A stretch of DNA of 54,246 nucleotides. It comes from an uncultured Candidatus Actinomarina sp. Lineage in GTDB: Bacteria; Actinomycetota; Acidimicrobiia; Actinomarinales; Actinomarinaceae. Positions within the stretch are counted from its first letter, which is position 1, and each line of letters starts with the position of its first letter. Positions 16,634 to 25,128 of this stretch are shown piece after piece. The position numbers were made by a program, and so were the translations under genes. The stretch is from NCBI GenBank assembly GCA_902576605.1, contig CACGVI010000006.1:1-54246 (forward strand). The letters are read 5' to 3'. The notes beneath the pieces were generated by a model. The model did no database searches and was not told the origin of the DNA. It saw only the letters and a program-made list of their open reading frames with translations.

Positions 16634-17203
16634 GTGGATGAAATAAAACTGTTAGAAAATCAATTAAAGAGAATGCGTAGTATGAATAGATTTTATCATT
16701 TACAGTTTTTAAATGATGTAAGGTATTTTTTTGTTATAGGATTAGTTTCTTTGATCATTTCGTTTTACAGCGAAAAAACATTGTATTTACTGCCTTTATT
16801 AGCATTATTTGGTAGTGTAATTCTTGCTTTTCATGCTTATTATTTGATTTTTTCAAGGAATTACTCAGAATTTATAGAAAAGAAGATAAATAAATTATTA
16901 AATAAGGAAACATATATTACACATAAATTAGAAAACTCGTATTTCTTTCCAATTCAAGATAAAAAAATTGTTGTAGCTAAATTTGGAAAAGATTTTTCAT
17001 GGTTCAGTTTTGTAACTTTATTTATTACTTTTTATGGTATATCTTTGTATGCATATGGAATGTACAATATATTCGTAACTCTTAACAGTAGTTATTTTTT
17101 TATATTTATAATATTTCTTACACTTGTAACATTTACAATAGGCTATTGGTGGTTTGTTAATAATGAAGGCGAATCAAGATTAAGAAGTATATATGACGAA
17201 TAA
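16634..17203 (+). CDS. Four-TM membrane protein of unknown function
   Basis: A 189-residue protein starting at GTG. A basic N-terminal helix (LENQLKRMRSMNRFYHLQFLNDVRYF) leads into two close membrane segments (FFVIGLVSLIISFYS and LYLLPLLALFGSVILAFHAYYLIF), a cytoplasmic loop with several lysines, and two further segments near the C-terminus (FVTLFITFYGISLYAYGMYNIFVTL and FFIFIIFLTLVTFTIGYWWFV). No enzymatic motif is visible and I do not recognise the family. It overlaps the thioesterase gene by 11 nt, so the two are probably co-translated. Confidence 0.65.
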   Translation: MDEIKLLENQLKRMRSMNRFYHLQFLNDVRYFFVIGLVSLIISFYSEKTLYLLPLLALFGSVILAFHAYYLIFSRNYSEFIEKKINKLLNKETYITHKLENSYFFPIQDKKIVVAKFGKDFSWFSFVTLFITFYGISLYAYGMYNIFVTLNSSYFFIFIIFLTLVTFTIGYWWFVNNEGESRLRSIYDE

Positions 17204-17576
17204 ATATTCAAACTTTGATGGTGATAATTTAGATAATTATCTTGGCCATAAAATGATCGAAATAAAAGAAAATTATGTTAAGTCTAAATTAGATATAAAA
17301 GATTACCACAAACAACCTATGGGGCTTGTACATGGGGGGATATATGCATCTTTATCTGAGACTATATGTTCTTATGGAGCTAATTATTTAGACGGGGGCA
17401 CATATGTTGGTGTAAATAATAATACAGATTTTTTATCTAGTGTTGAAAATGGAGAATTAATCTGTATTGCTAAACCTATTAAAATTGGTAGATCATATCA
17501 ACTTTGGGAAAGTAAAATATATCAAGACGATAAACTTTGCGCAGTATCTAAAGTAAGATTAAGTAAGATCAAATGA
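17193..17576 (+). CDS. Hotdog-fold thioesterase (PaaI/MenI-like)
   Basis: A 127-residue single hotdog domain. The motif 'GLVHGGIYASLSETICSYGANY' is the signature of the PaaI/4-hydroxybenzoyl-CoA thioesterase II group, with the conserved His-Gly-Gly and the Glu expected to act in catalysis. The C-terminal strand pattern 'GRSYQLWESKIYQDDKLCAVSKVRL' fits. Such enzymes hydrolyse acyl-CoA thioesters, for example phenylacetyl-CoA or dihydroxynaphthoyl-CoA; the substrate is not identifiable and no menaquinone or phenylacetate genes are nearby. Its end overlaps the cyclophilin gene by 4 nt (ATGA). Confidence 0.85.
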   Translation: MTNKYSNFDGDNLDNYLGHKMIEIKENYVKSKLDIKDYHKQPMGLVHGGIYASLSETICSYGANYLDGGTYVGVNNNTDFLSSVENGELICIAKPIKIGRSYQLWESKIYQDDKLCAVSKVRLSKIK

Positions 17577-18211
17577 AAAAATATATTGTATTATTTCTTT
17601 TACTAAGTTTTTGTACTACAAATAATCAAGAACCTATAGAAGAAGCTGAAGTACAAATTGAAACAACAACGACTATAGGAGTAGAAATGTCAGATAAAGT
17701 CTATGATAAGCAACCCGAAATGAACATAAATTCTGATAGTAGCTATACAGCTGTTATCAAAACTAATTTAGGTGATATGACTGTAGAGTTTTTTACAGAT
17801 GATGCCCCAATGACAGTTAATAATTTTATTTCACTATCTAAAGATGGATATTATGACAATGTTATATTTCATAGAGTTATCTCTGGATTTATGATCCAGG
17901 GAGGTGATCCATCCGGAACTGGTCACGGTGATTATGGAAAATATCCAGGATATGAATTTGAAGATGAGTTAAATAACCAAAGACCATATGAAAAGGGTAT
18001 ATTAGCTATGGCTAATAGAGGTCCTAACACAAATGGGAGTCAATTTTTTATTATGCATGTAGATTATCCACTTCCATACAGTTATACAATTTTTGGGCAA
18101 GTTGTAGATGGATTTGATGTCATCGATAAAATTGCATCTGTTGAAACAGATTCAGCTGACAAACCTACAACAGATGTTGTAATTAGCACAGTTGAAGTCA
18201 CAGAGAATTAA
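17573..18211 (+). CDS. Cyclophilin-type peptidyl-prolyl isomerase, probable lipoprotein
   Basis: A 212-residue exported cyclophilin. The N-terminal signal ends at Cys14 (LLSFC; Phe at -1 is unusual for a lipobox) and is followed by a Thr-rich linker (ETTTTIG), as in actinobacterial lipoproteins. The cyclophilin domain covers about residues 58-210: 'VIFHRVISGFMIQGGDPSGTGHG' holds the catalytic Arg and Gln, and 'LAMANRGPNTNGSQFFI' the substrate pocket. It would catalyse cis-trans proline isomerisation of exported proteins. The 3' end overlaps the convergent gene by 14 nt, with no terminator hairpin visible between them. Confidence 0.92.
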   Translation: MKKYIVLFLLLSFCTTNNQEPIEEAEVQIETTTTIGVEMSDKVYDKQPEMNINSDSSYTAVIKTNLGDMTVEFFTDDAPMTVNNFISLSKDGYYDNVIFHRVISGFMIQGGDPSGTGHGDYGKYPGYEFEDELNNQRPYEKGILAMANRGPNTNGSQFFIMHVDYPLPYSYTIFGQVVDGFDVIDKIASVETDSADKPTTDVVISTVEVTEN

Positions 18212-18758
18212 AATACTTTAAAGTTTTTTTACTAAATACTCCGCCTGGAACACCTGTTGTGTTTTTTAGCAAATACTTTTTTTCAAAGAGTTCTTTTGTT
18301 AGATTCTTAATATAATTTTCGGAATAATTTAATTTTTTAGCTAAAAATAGTGAATAATTATTGTGATTCGATTTGATATAGAAGTCGTAAACGTAAGCAT
18401 ATTGACACATTAATTCATTTCGATTTGTAGCACTTCTTGTATTTATATTTTTGATGAATTTAGATACATTAATTTTGGTAAAGTTTTTATTACCTGTTTT
18501 TTTAATAAAATAGTTATTGTCTACATCTGCCAAGTTAAATATTTGTTTCTGTGCTTTTTTGTTCAAACTATAAATATTTAATTTCCTTATATCTATCGAA
18601 CTAATTGCATTGTTTGATTTTGATGAGATTTTTATTGATGTATTTTGTAATTGATATTGATTAATAAAATCGTATGTAAGCTCTACACAGTATTTACCGT
18701 TTACACTAGAGAATTTATATAAAATATTAGAATTATTGAATTTTATATTATTCTTCAT
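18198..18758 (-). CDS. Unknown protein with helix-turn-helix-like C-terminus
   Basis: A 186-residue protein not recognised as a characterised family. The C-terminal third reads 'YAYVYDFYIKSNHNNYSLFLAKKLNYSENYIKNLTKELFEKKYLLKNTTGVPGGVFSKKTLKYF', which resembles a helix-turn-helix segment found in many actinobacterial proteins (Y..V...Y, LA..L.vs..t....v..ar..glL......G.pGG.lT.......). That similarity comes from memory of the pattern and is inference. The N-terminal half is Lys/Asn-rich without clear domains. It lies divergent to thrS and has a leaderless-type -10 (TAAAAT, 6 nt, ATG). It could be a DNA-binding regulator. Confidence 0.6.
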   Translation of the reverse strand: MKNNIKFNNSNILYKFSSVNGKYCVELTYDFINQYQLQNTSIKISSKSNNAISSIDIRKLNIYSLNKKAQKQIFNLADVDNNYFIKKTGNKNFTKINVSKFIKNINTRSATNRNELMCQYAYVYDFYIKSNHNNYSLFLAKKLNYSENYIKNLTKELFEKKYLLKNTTGVPGGVFSKKTLKYFNSL

Positions 18759-18770
18759 ACAATCATTTTA
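18759..18770 (-). promoter_or_regulatory. Leaderless-type -10 element of the HTH-like gene
   Basis: On the minus strand TAAAAT, then GATTGT (6 nt), then ATG. No SD sequence. Confidence 0.5.
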
Positions 18771-18832
18771 TTAGGAATATTTATAAATATTTTTAATTAA
18801 TTATGAAGTTCAGAGTTACATACAAGAGATAT

Positions 18833-18844
18833 TATTATTAAATC
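18833..18844 (+). promoter_or_regulatory. Leaderless-type -10 element of thrS
   Basis: TATTAT followed by 6 nt and ATG, with a weak TTCAGA 18 nt upstream as candidate -35. No T-box or structured leader is visible in the 86-nt divergent intergenic region. Confidence 0.5.
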
Positions 18845-20782
18845 ATGAATGTTGACATTACATTACCTGATGGATCAGTACGCAATTATGAATCACCCGT
18901 TACTGGTTATCAGATTGCTGAAAGCATAGGTCCTAGGTTACTCAAAGACGCTATTTGTATTGAAATAGATAATAAATTTCAAGATTTATCTTTTGAAATA
19001 TCAGAAAACATAAATATAAGAATAGTAACTACTAAAGATTTAGACGCCTTGCACATATTAAGACATTCCTCTGCACATATACTTGCTCAAGCAGTATTAA
19101 ATTTATATCCAAATGCACAGTTTGGAGTAGGCCCAAGTATCGAAAATGGATTTTATTATGATTTTCTCTTTGAAACTCCAATAAAAGAAAATGAACTTGA
19201 AAAGATAGAGAATGAAATGAAAAGAATTGCTAAAAGTGCACAAAGCTTCATTAGATCTCAAATAACAAAAAAAGAGGCTATAAAGATATTTAAAAATCAA
19301 AAATTAAAGTTAGAGCTAATTGAATCAGCAGAGTCTGATGAGGGTGTTGGTGAAGAGATAGTATCTACATATGCTAATGATGAATTTATTGATTTGTGCA
19401 TGGGACCGCATGTGCCATCAACAAGTGTACTTAAGCATTTTAAATTGACTAAAGTTTCAGGTGCTTACTGGCGTGGTGATGAATCTAATGTTCAACTACA
19501 AAGAATATATGGTACATCATGGTTCTCAAAAGAAGATTTAGATCAATACTTAATTCAACAAGAAGAAGCGGAAAAAAGAGATCATAGGAAGTTAGGTAAC
19601 GAATTAGATTTATTTACTTCAAGTGAAGAATTAGGTTCTGGAAATTTTCTATGGAAACCCAAAGGTGCTGTATTAAGAGATGTTATAGAAACTTATAGTA
19701 AAAAAGCACATCTACAAAATGGTTATTCTTTAGTAAATACTCCTCATATAGGTAAATCTATTCTATGGGAAACATCAGGTCATTTAGAACACTACAGCGA
19801 AAATATGTATCCTCCAATAAATCATGATGAAAACAATGAAACTTATTATTTAAAACCAATGAATTGTCCTTTCCACATACTCGTATATAAAAGCGACCTC
19901 CATTCATATAAAGAATTACCATTAAGATATTTTGAATTTGGTTCTGTGTATAGATATGAGAAAACTGGTGTTCTGCACGGATTGCTTAGACTTAGAGGAT
20001 TTACTCAAGATGATGCTCATATATTTTGTTCAACTGATCAAATAAATGATGAGGTAAAAACACTTTTATCATTTTCTGTAAATTTATTAGGAAGTTATGG
20101 CTTAACTGAAATTGAAGCGGACCTTTCCACAAAACCTAAAAAATATATTGGAAGTGATAAAGACTGGGATAATGCTACTAACAGTCTTAAGCAATCATTA
20201 ACAGAATTAGAGGTTCCATTTCAAACTGCTGAAGGAGAAGGTGCATTTTATGGTCCAAAAATTGACTTACACGCAAAAGATGCCATTGGAAGGAGATGGC
20301 AATTAAGTACAATTCAAATCGACTTTGCTCAACCAGATAATTTTGATATCGAGTATGTAAATTCTGATAATAAGAAATCCAGACCTGTAATGATTCATAG
20401 AGCACTATTAGGATCAGTAGAACGATTTACAGCTGTGTTATTAGAACACTATGCGGGTAATTTACCAGGATGGCTTTCACCAATTCAGATTGATGTTTTA
20501 ACTATAGGCAATGTTAATGAATATGCTCAAACCATTATTGAAGATTTAAAATCATACAGAGTTAATTTAGATGACAGAAATATTCGACTTGGTGAAAAAC
20601 TACATAACTCTGAAAAATCAAAAACCCCAATACAAATAATAATTGGTGAAAAAGACGCATCAAGCAATACTATGGCTGTAAATATTTTTGAAAAAGATAA
20701 CATGAAAGATGTTGATTATAAAAAGGCGATTAACACCATTAAGAAATCCTTAAAAGAACCGGAATTTAGTTTAGATGGTTGA
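18845..20782 (+). CDS. thrS: Threonyl-tRNA synthetase
   Basis: Class II synthetase charging tRNA-Thr, 645 residues (usual length). The domains run TGS (residues 1-62), the editing domain with 'HILRHSSAHILAQAV', the catalytic core with 'PKGAVLRDVIE', the zinc-site 'LKPMNCPFHILVY', 'FEFGSVYRYEKTGVLHGLLRLRGFTQDDAHIF' and motif 3 'IHRALLGSVERF', and finally the anticodon-binding domain. Downstream lie phosphatidylinositol-type lipid genes, the standard actinobacterial arrangement. The next gene overlaps by 8 nt (ATGGTTGA). The HIT-family hydrolase often found next to thrS in Actinobacteria is absent. Confidence 0.97.
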   Translation: MNVDITLPDGSVRNYESPVTGYQIAESIGPRLLKDAICIEIDNKFQDLSFEISENINIRIVTTKDLDALHILRHSSAHILAQAVLNLYPNAQFGVGPSIENGFYYDFLFETPIKENELEKIENEMKRIAKSAQSFIRSQITKKEAIKIFKNQKLKLELIESAESDEGVGEEIVSTYANDEFIDLCMGPHVPSTSVLKHFKLTKVSGAYWRGDESNVQLQRIYGTSWFSKEDLDQYLIQQEEAEKRDHRKLGNELDLFTSSEELGSGNFLWKPKGAVLRDVIETYSKKAHLQNGYSLVNTPHIGKSILWETSGHLEHYSENMYPPINHDENNETYYLKPMNCPFHILVYKSDLHSYKELPLRYFEFGSVYRYEKTGVLHGLLRLRGFTQDDAHIFCSTDQINDEVKTLLSFSVNLLGSYGLTEIEADLSTKPKKYIGSDKDWDNATNSLKQSLTELEVPFQTAEGEGAFYGPKIDLHAKDAIGRRWQLSTIQIDFAQPDNFDIEYVNSDNKKSRPVMIHRALLGSVERFTAVLLEHYAGNLPGWLSPIQIDVLTIGNVNEYAQTIIEDLKSYRVNLDDRNIRLGEKLHNSEKSKTPIQIIIGEKDASSNTMAVNIFEKDNMKDVDYKKAINTIKKSLKEPEFSLDG

Positions 20783-21260
20783 GGGTATCGAAATTGATAA
20801 AGATATTGCGGAAGAAACTCTGCTACCTGATGATTTAAACTCATTAGCTGTTGGTAGTTATGTTGTTCCGGATCCTAGAAAGAGAAAACAGTATCCCTAT
20901 GTTGTACTAGGAGTTGTCCTATTAAGTTTTATAACATCCTTAATAATTGACTTTGTATCTTTTATCCCCGTAATAATTATTCTGAGTATTATTGCTTTGT
21001 TATTATTTCTTGTTAATAATAAATTCAAAATTCAACAGCAAGAAGTTATTGAAAGAATTACAGACAATATCGATCACTCAATTGGGTACTATTCAATTGC
21101 ATTGACATTTCAATTTACTTTTATGAATATATTGACACCTGTATGGACTGTTATAGTTTATTCCCATGAAAATCCACCTTTAAACAAAACAATAATTGAA
21201 ATTAACGCTTTTAGTGGAAAAGTTATTACTGAACCATATACTGAAAAATTAAATGCTTGA
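20775..21260 (+). CDS. Membrane protein of the thrS-pgsA locus, unknown function
   Basis: A 161-residue protein with an acidic N-terminus ('DIAEETLLPDDLNSLAVGSYVVPDPRKRKQYPY'), two closely spaced membrane helices (VVLGVVLLSFITSLIIDFV and IPVIIILSIIALLLFLV) and an amphipathic C-terminal region with a further hydrophobic stretch (ALTFQFTFMNILTPVWTVIVY). I do not recognise an enzymatic motif. It is sandwiched between thrS and the phosphatidyltransferase with 8-nt overlaps on both sides, so its product is probably made together with the lipid enzymes. A role at the membrane near lipid synthesis is only positional inference. Confidence 0.65.
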   Translation: MVEGIEIDKDIAEETLLPDDLNSLAVGSYVVPDPRKRKQYPYVVLGVVLLSFITSLIIDFVSFIPVIIILSIIALLLFLVNNKFKIQQQEVIERITDNIDHSIGYYSIALTFQFTFMNILTPVWTVIVYSHENPPLNKTIIEINAFSGKVITEPYTEKLNA

Positions 21261-21825
21261 GAAATATTTTAAAAATAGTTCCGAAGTTTTTGCTAAGCCA
21301 TTTATAAAGATATTAAAATATTTAAAGCTAAAACCTAATACAGTATCAATTTTTGGAATCGTTGTAATTATTGCAGGATCTTATTGCTTTTATCTTGAAA
21401 ATAGAAATCTTGGTATTGTATTAATATTTCTAGGTAGCGCAATTGACGGTCTTGACGGTCCTTATGCACGAGAAATCAATTTAGTTAGTGAAAGAGGTGC
21501 AATTCTTGATTCTCTTATAGACAGGATAGGAGAATTAATAATTTGGAGCGTTGTCGGGATTTCTTTTACAGACAGTGATGTTGAACTCTTTACAATATTT
21601 ACCATACTTGTTTCCTCAAATTTAATTCCGTACATGAGAGCAAAATCAGAATATTTTGGACTACAAAATAAAAAAGGTTTAGCTGCAAGGCCGGAAAGAG
21701 TTATATTCGCAGTGTTATTTATGTTTTTTGATTTTAACTTTCTCTATGTATACATATTCGCAGTTATAACATGGATAACAGCATTACAAAGATTTATATA
21801 TCTTTATCAACACTTATCAAAATGA
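21253..21825 (+). CDS. pgsA: CDP-alcohol phosphatidyltransferase (PI-phosphate synthase-like)
   Basis: An integral membrane enzyme of 190 residues with about six hydrophobic segments. The complete family motif D-x2-DG-x2-AR-x8-G-x3-D-x3-D is present (Asp65, Asp68, Gly69, Ala72, Arg73, Gly82, Asp86, Asp90), supplying the metal ligands and catalytic base. It joins a CDP-diacylglycerol to a polar alcohol. The 'DGLDGPYARE...S..GA.LDS..DR' variant and the following acyltransferase and glycosyltransferase genes match actinobacterial phosphatidylinositol phosphate synthase (PgsA1), rather than phosphatidylglycerophosphate synthase; this assignment rests on context. Confidence 0.88.
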   Translation: MLEKYFKNSSEVFAKPFIKILKYLKLKPNTVSIFGIVVIIAGSYCFYLENRNLGIVLIFLGSAIDGLDGPYAREINLVSERGAILDSLIDRIGELIIWSVVGISFTDSDVELFTIFTILVSSNLIPYMRAKSEYFGLQNKKGLAARPERVIFAVLFMFFDFNFLYVYIFAVITWITALQRFIYLYQHLSK

Positions 21826-22667
21826 AATTTTTAATAATTAAATTTATACATCGTCTTATTAGAAATATTAATTTACGTAAAATTTTGGTTCTATCTTATC
21901 CAATCGGATTCATATATTATGTTTTTACGCCAAGAAGCAACATCAAGCTTAATAAGCGAAAGAAGAATATTACAAACTACTCACCATTGCTTGTAAAAAT
22001 TAATTACGTTAAATACTGGATTGAAACTATTTGGCTATCAAAAGAAGGCTACGACTCCCAAATTTTACAAGATGTAGAAATAATTAATGAAGATGAAGTA
22101 AAAAAATTAAATAAAAATTTTAAATCGTTTATTATCGCTCTGCCACATGTAGGTAACTGGGAATTTGCTATTCCAATGGGTAAACCCTTAAACCTTAAAC
22201 TACTTGCGGTTGCAGAGCCTCTATCAGATATAAATATTCTTAAATGGTTTACAGACTTAAGAGAATCACTAGGTTGTAAAATAATATTAGGTGGAAAAGG
22301 TCAAAATACATACCAGCAATTAAGTAATCATCTTGATGAGGGATACCATGTGTGTTTACTTGCAGATAGACATGTTGGTAAAAGCGGAATAGGCGTAGAG
22401 TTCTTTAATCAATTAGCAGCATTTCCTAAAGGTCCAGTTTCTTTATCTCTAGAAAAACAAGTACCAATAATTCCAGCTACTTTTTTAAAAATAGATAATA
22501 AATATAAACTCGTTTTTGGAAAACCTTTTATAGTTCCTCACTTTGAAAATGATGCTCAAAGTATCCAGCATGGATTGAAAGTGTTGAGTAAAGAATTAGA
22601 AAAACTTATATTATTAGATCCGAACCAGTGGCATTCAATTCAACCTGTCTGGACTAGTGAGTATTAA
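21822..22667 (+). CDS. PatA/HtrB-like lipid acyltransferase
   Basis: A 281-residue member of the lysophospholipid-acyltransferase superfamily (LpxL/HtrB group). The catalytic H-x4-D/E motif is 'HVGNWE' (His109, Glu114), after an N-terminal membrane-associated helix (LVLSYPIGFIYYVF). 'LLADRHVGKSGIGVEFFNQLAAFPKGPVSLSL' matches the second conserved block. In Actinobacteria the gene between pgsA and pimA is phosphatidylinositol mannoside acyltransferase (PatA), the likely role here. The track starts upstream at 21771; ATG 21822 gives a 4-nt overlap (ATGA) with the previous gene and a normal N-terminus. Confidence 0.88.
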   Translation: MKFLIIKFIHRLIRNINLRKILVLSYPIGFIYYVFTPRSNIKLNKRKKNITNYSPLLVKINYVKYWIETIWLSKEGYDSQILQDVEIINEDEVKKLNKNFKSFIIALPHVGNWEFAIPMGKPLNLKLLAVAEPLSDINILKWFTDLRESLGCKIILGGKGQNTYQQLSNHLDEGYHVCLLADRHVGKSGIGVEFFNQLAAFPKGPVSLSLEKQVPIIPATFLKIDNKYKLVFGKPFIVPHFENDAQSIQHGLKVLSKELEKLILLDPNQWHSIQPVWTSEY

Positions 22668-23646
22668 AGTACTTTTAGTAACTCCATATTCATTTCACAA
22701 ATACGGGGGAGTGCAGAACCAAGTAAATCTTATCGAAGATTATTTGTCTTCGCATGAAGAATTTGAAGTTAAGGTATTTGCATATGGTAAAACAGAATCA
22801 TTAGATTCGAATAAAGTTTTCAATATTCCATTTAACTCCTCTATATCATCAGTATTACTTTTTCCAAATAGGAAATTGTTATTTGATTATATAGATTGGG
22901 CAGATGTTGTCCATGTACATGAACCTTTCGTGCCTATATTTTTTTGGAAACTACCTAAAAATAAGAAATACATTTTTACACACCATGCTTCATTAGGAAG
23001 GATTATTACCAATATATTAAGTATTGTTTATAAATTTAATAGATATAGAAGCATAAGTACTTATGTAAGTAAATCGGCCGAATCCAACGCTCTATCCTTA
23101 AATAGTGAACCAGTATTGATTCCAAATATGATAAAAATTAATCAAAATATTTCTTTTAATAAAAGTCAAGGATATCTGTTTATAGGTCGTCAAGAAACTA
23201 GGAAGAACTATAGCTTTTTTGTAAAACTATCAAATAATAAGCAATTTACAAATAAATTATTTTATGCAGTAACAAATAAAGATAAATCTGATAAAAATAT
23301 TAAAATTTTTAAAAATCCAACTGATGAATTTAAAAATGAAATCTTTGGTAAATCTAATATCTATCTTGCTTTAAACACAAAAAGTGAAAGTTTCGGTATA
23401 ACTCTTTTAGAAGCAGTTAATAATGGGAATCTTGTAATTTCAAGTGATTTAACTTCTTTCATTAATGTATTACCAAATTCCTATATTGTATATAAAAATA
23501 ATAATTTTGACTCATTATGTAATGTATTGACAAACTTAGATTCTGAAGATTTAAATCTCCTGTGGAATAAACAATACGAAGATATACGTAAGTATGATAT
23601 AGAAGAAAATATGAAGAAGTTCATTTTATTATATTCAAACTTATGA
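22657..23646 (+). CDS. GT4-family glycosyltransferase (PimA-like)
   Basis: A 329-residue GT-B fold transferase starting at GTG. The N-terminal domain has the acceptor loop 'YGGVQNQVNLIEDYL' and 'ADVVHVHEPFVP', and the C-terminal domain has 'GYLFIGRQETRKNYSFF' and the E-x7-E nucleotide-sugar motif 'ESFGITLLEAVNNGNLVISSD'. By position after the phosphatidyltransferase and acyltransferase it is the equivalent of PimA, which transfers mannose from GDP-mannose to phosphatidylinositol on the cytoplasmic face. It is shorter and more diverged than typical PimA (about 380), so sugar specificity is uncertain. Overlaps the acyltransferase gene by 11 nt. Confidence 0.82.
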   Translation: MSIKVLLVTPYSFHKYGGVQNQVNLIEDYLSSHEEFEVKVFAYGKTESLDSNKVFNIPFNSSISSVLLFPNRKLLFDYIDWADVVHVHEPFVPIFFWKLPKNKKYIFTHHASLGRIITNILSIVYKFNRYRSISTYVSKSAESNALSLNSEPVLIPNMIKINQNISFNKSQGYLFIGRQETRKNYSFFVKLSNNKQFTNKLFYAVTNKDKSDKNIKIFKNPTDEFKNEIFGKSNIYLALNTKSESFGITLLEAVNNGNLVISSDLTSFINVLPNSYIVYKNNNFDSLCNVLTNLDSEDLNLLWNKQYEDIRKYDIEENMKKFILLYSNL

Positions 23647-23648
23647 TG

Positions 23649-23661
23649 TAATATTAATGAT
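23649..23661 (+). promoter_or_regulatory. Leaderless-type promoter element of pdxS
   Basis: TAATAT, then 7 nt, then ATG, starting just after the stop codon of the glycosyltransferase gene. It would initiate the 26-kb rightward run. Confidence 0.5.
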
Positions 23662-24546
23662 ATGAAAATCGAATCTACAAATAAAGTTAAAAAAGGCCTT
23701 GCGGAAATGCTTAAAGGTGGCGTCATCATGGACGTTGTAAATGCTGAACAAGCAAAAATTGCAGAAAAAGCTGGAGCAGTAGCTGTTATGGCTTTAGAAC
23801 GAATTCCTGCAGATATAAGAGCAGATGGTGGAGTAGCGAGAATGTCGTCTGTAGGTGTAATTCAAGAAGTAATGGACTCAGTCTCTATACCTGTAATGGC
23901 TAAAGCTAGGATTGGTCATTTTGTTGAAGCTCAAATTTTGGACTCATTGGGAATTGACTTTATTGATGAGTCAGAAGTATTAACACCAGCTGATGAGGTA
24001 AATCATATTAATAAACAAAATTTCAAAGCTCCATTTGTATGTGGTGCTACTGGATTAGGTGAAGCTACAAGAAGAATTGCTGAAGGTGCTTCAATGATAA
24101 GAACAAAAGGTGAAGCTGGCACTGGCAATGTTGTGGAAGCAGTAAGACATATGAGAACTATTACTAATGAACTAAATGAAGTAATCGCATGTGATGAAAA
24201 TGAACTTGTTGCTCTTAGTAAAAAGTTTCGAGCTCCTCTTAATGTGTTAGAAGAAATCAAAGAACAAAATAAATTACCAGTAGTCAATTTCGCTGCTGGT
24301 GGTATTGCAACACCTGCTGACGCTGCTTTAATGATGCAATTGGGATGCGATGGTGTTTTTGTTGGTTCTGGTATATTTAAGAGCGGTGATCCTGCTGAAA
24401 GAGCAGAAGCAATTGTAATTGCAACTACTAACTACAATGATCCGAAAGTTCTATCTGAAGTATCCAAAGACCTCGGTGAACCTATGGTAGGTATAAACAT
24501 TGATACATTATCTGAGGAAGAGAAATTAGCTAAAAGAGGTTGGTAA
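23662..24546 (+). CDS. pdxS: Pyridoxal 5'-phosphate synthase, PdxS subunit
   Basis: TIM-barrel subunit that builds PLP from ribose 5-phosphate, glyceraldehyde 3-phosphate and ammonia delivered by PdxT. The 294-residue sequence is highly conserved, with '[35 protein letters not shown]', the catalytic lysine region '[15 protein letters not shown]', '[16 protein letters not shown]' and the second-site region '[12 protein letters not shown]'. PLP made here could serve the GcvP subunits and other enzymes. pdxT follows with zero spacing. Confidence 0.98.
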   Translation: MKIESTNKVKKGLAEMLKGGVIMDVVNAEQAKIAEKAGAVAVMALERIPADIRADGGVARMSSVGVIQEVMDSVSIPVMAKARIGHFVEAQILDSLGIDFIDESEVLTPADEVNHINKQNFKAPFVCGATGLGEATRRIAEGASMIRTKGEAGTGNVVEAVRHMRTITNELNEVIACDENELVALSKKFRAPLNVLEEIKEQNKLPVVNFAAGGIATPADAALMMQLGCDGVFVGSGIFKSGDPAERAEAIVIATTNYNDPKVLSEVSKDLGEPMVGINIDTLSEEEKLAKRGW

Positions 24547-25128
24547 TTGAAAGTTGGGATACTTTCATTCCAAGGTAGTTTTCTTGACCATTCAAAAAGT
24601 ATTCATGAACTTGGTTATGAATCATTATTAATCAAACAATCTAAAGATTTAACGTCTGTGGATGCTTTAATTCTCCCTGGTGGTGAATCTACAGCAATGA
24701 AAAAGATTAATCAATTTAGTAATATATTAACTGATGTAGATCAACTTATTAAGGATGGTATACCTACTTTAACCACTTGTGCTGGAACAATACTTTTAGC
24801 AAAAGAAGTTATTGATGGTGAAGTAACCATTCCAAACATTGATATTGAAGTTACAAGAAATGCATATGGTAGACAGACAGAATCATTTGAAGGAAGTGTA
24901 AAGTTTTTTGAAAACGAAGATATTTATTGTTTTATAAGAGCACCAAAAATCTCAAAAATATTGTCTGATACAGTAAATGTGATTGCTCAACATAATGATG
25001 AGATAGTTGGAGTTGCTCAAAAAAATGTTGTTTCATTAACATTTCATCCCGAACTGAATAATGACGAATATTATTTAAATTGGTTAAACGATTTTATTAA
25101 AGAAGGTCAAAATGTCCGGTCATTCTAA
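24547..25128 (+). CDS. pdxT: Pyridoxal 5'-phosphate synthase, glutaminase subunit PdxT
   Basis: Class I glutamine amidotransferase subunit that releases ammonia for PdxS. The 193-residue protein carries the 'LPGGESTAM' loop, the nucleophile Cys78 in 'TTCAGTILLA' and the His167/Glu169 pair in 'TFHPEL'. The start is TTG directly after the pdxS stop codon; the resulting MKVGILSFQGSFLDH is the normal family N-terminus. Its 3' end overlaps yebC by 17 nt. Confidence 0.96.
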   Translation: MKVGILSFQGSFLDHSKSIHELGYESLLIKQSKDLTSVDALILPGGESTAMKKINQFSNILTDVDQLIKDGIPTLTTCAGTILLAKEVIDGEVTIPNIDIEVTRNAYGRQTESFEGSVKFFENEDIYCFIRAPKISKILSDTVNVIAQHNDEIVGVAQKNVVSLTFHPELNNDEYYLNWLNDFIKEGQNVRSF

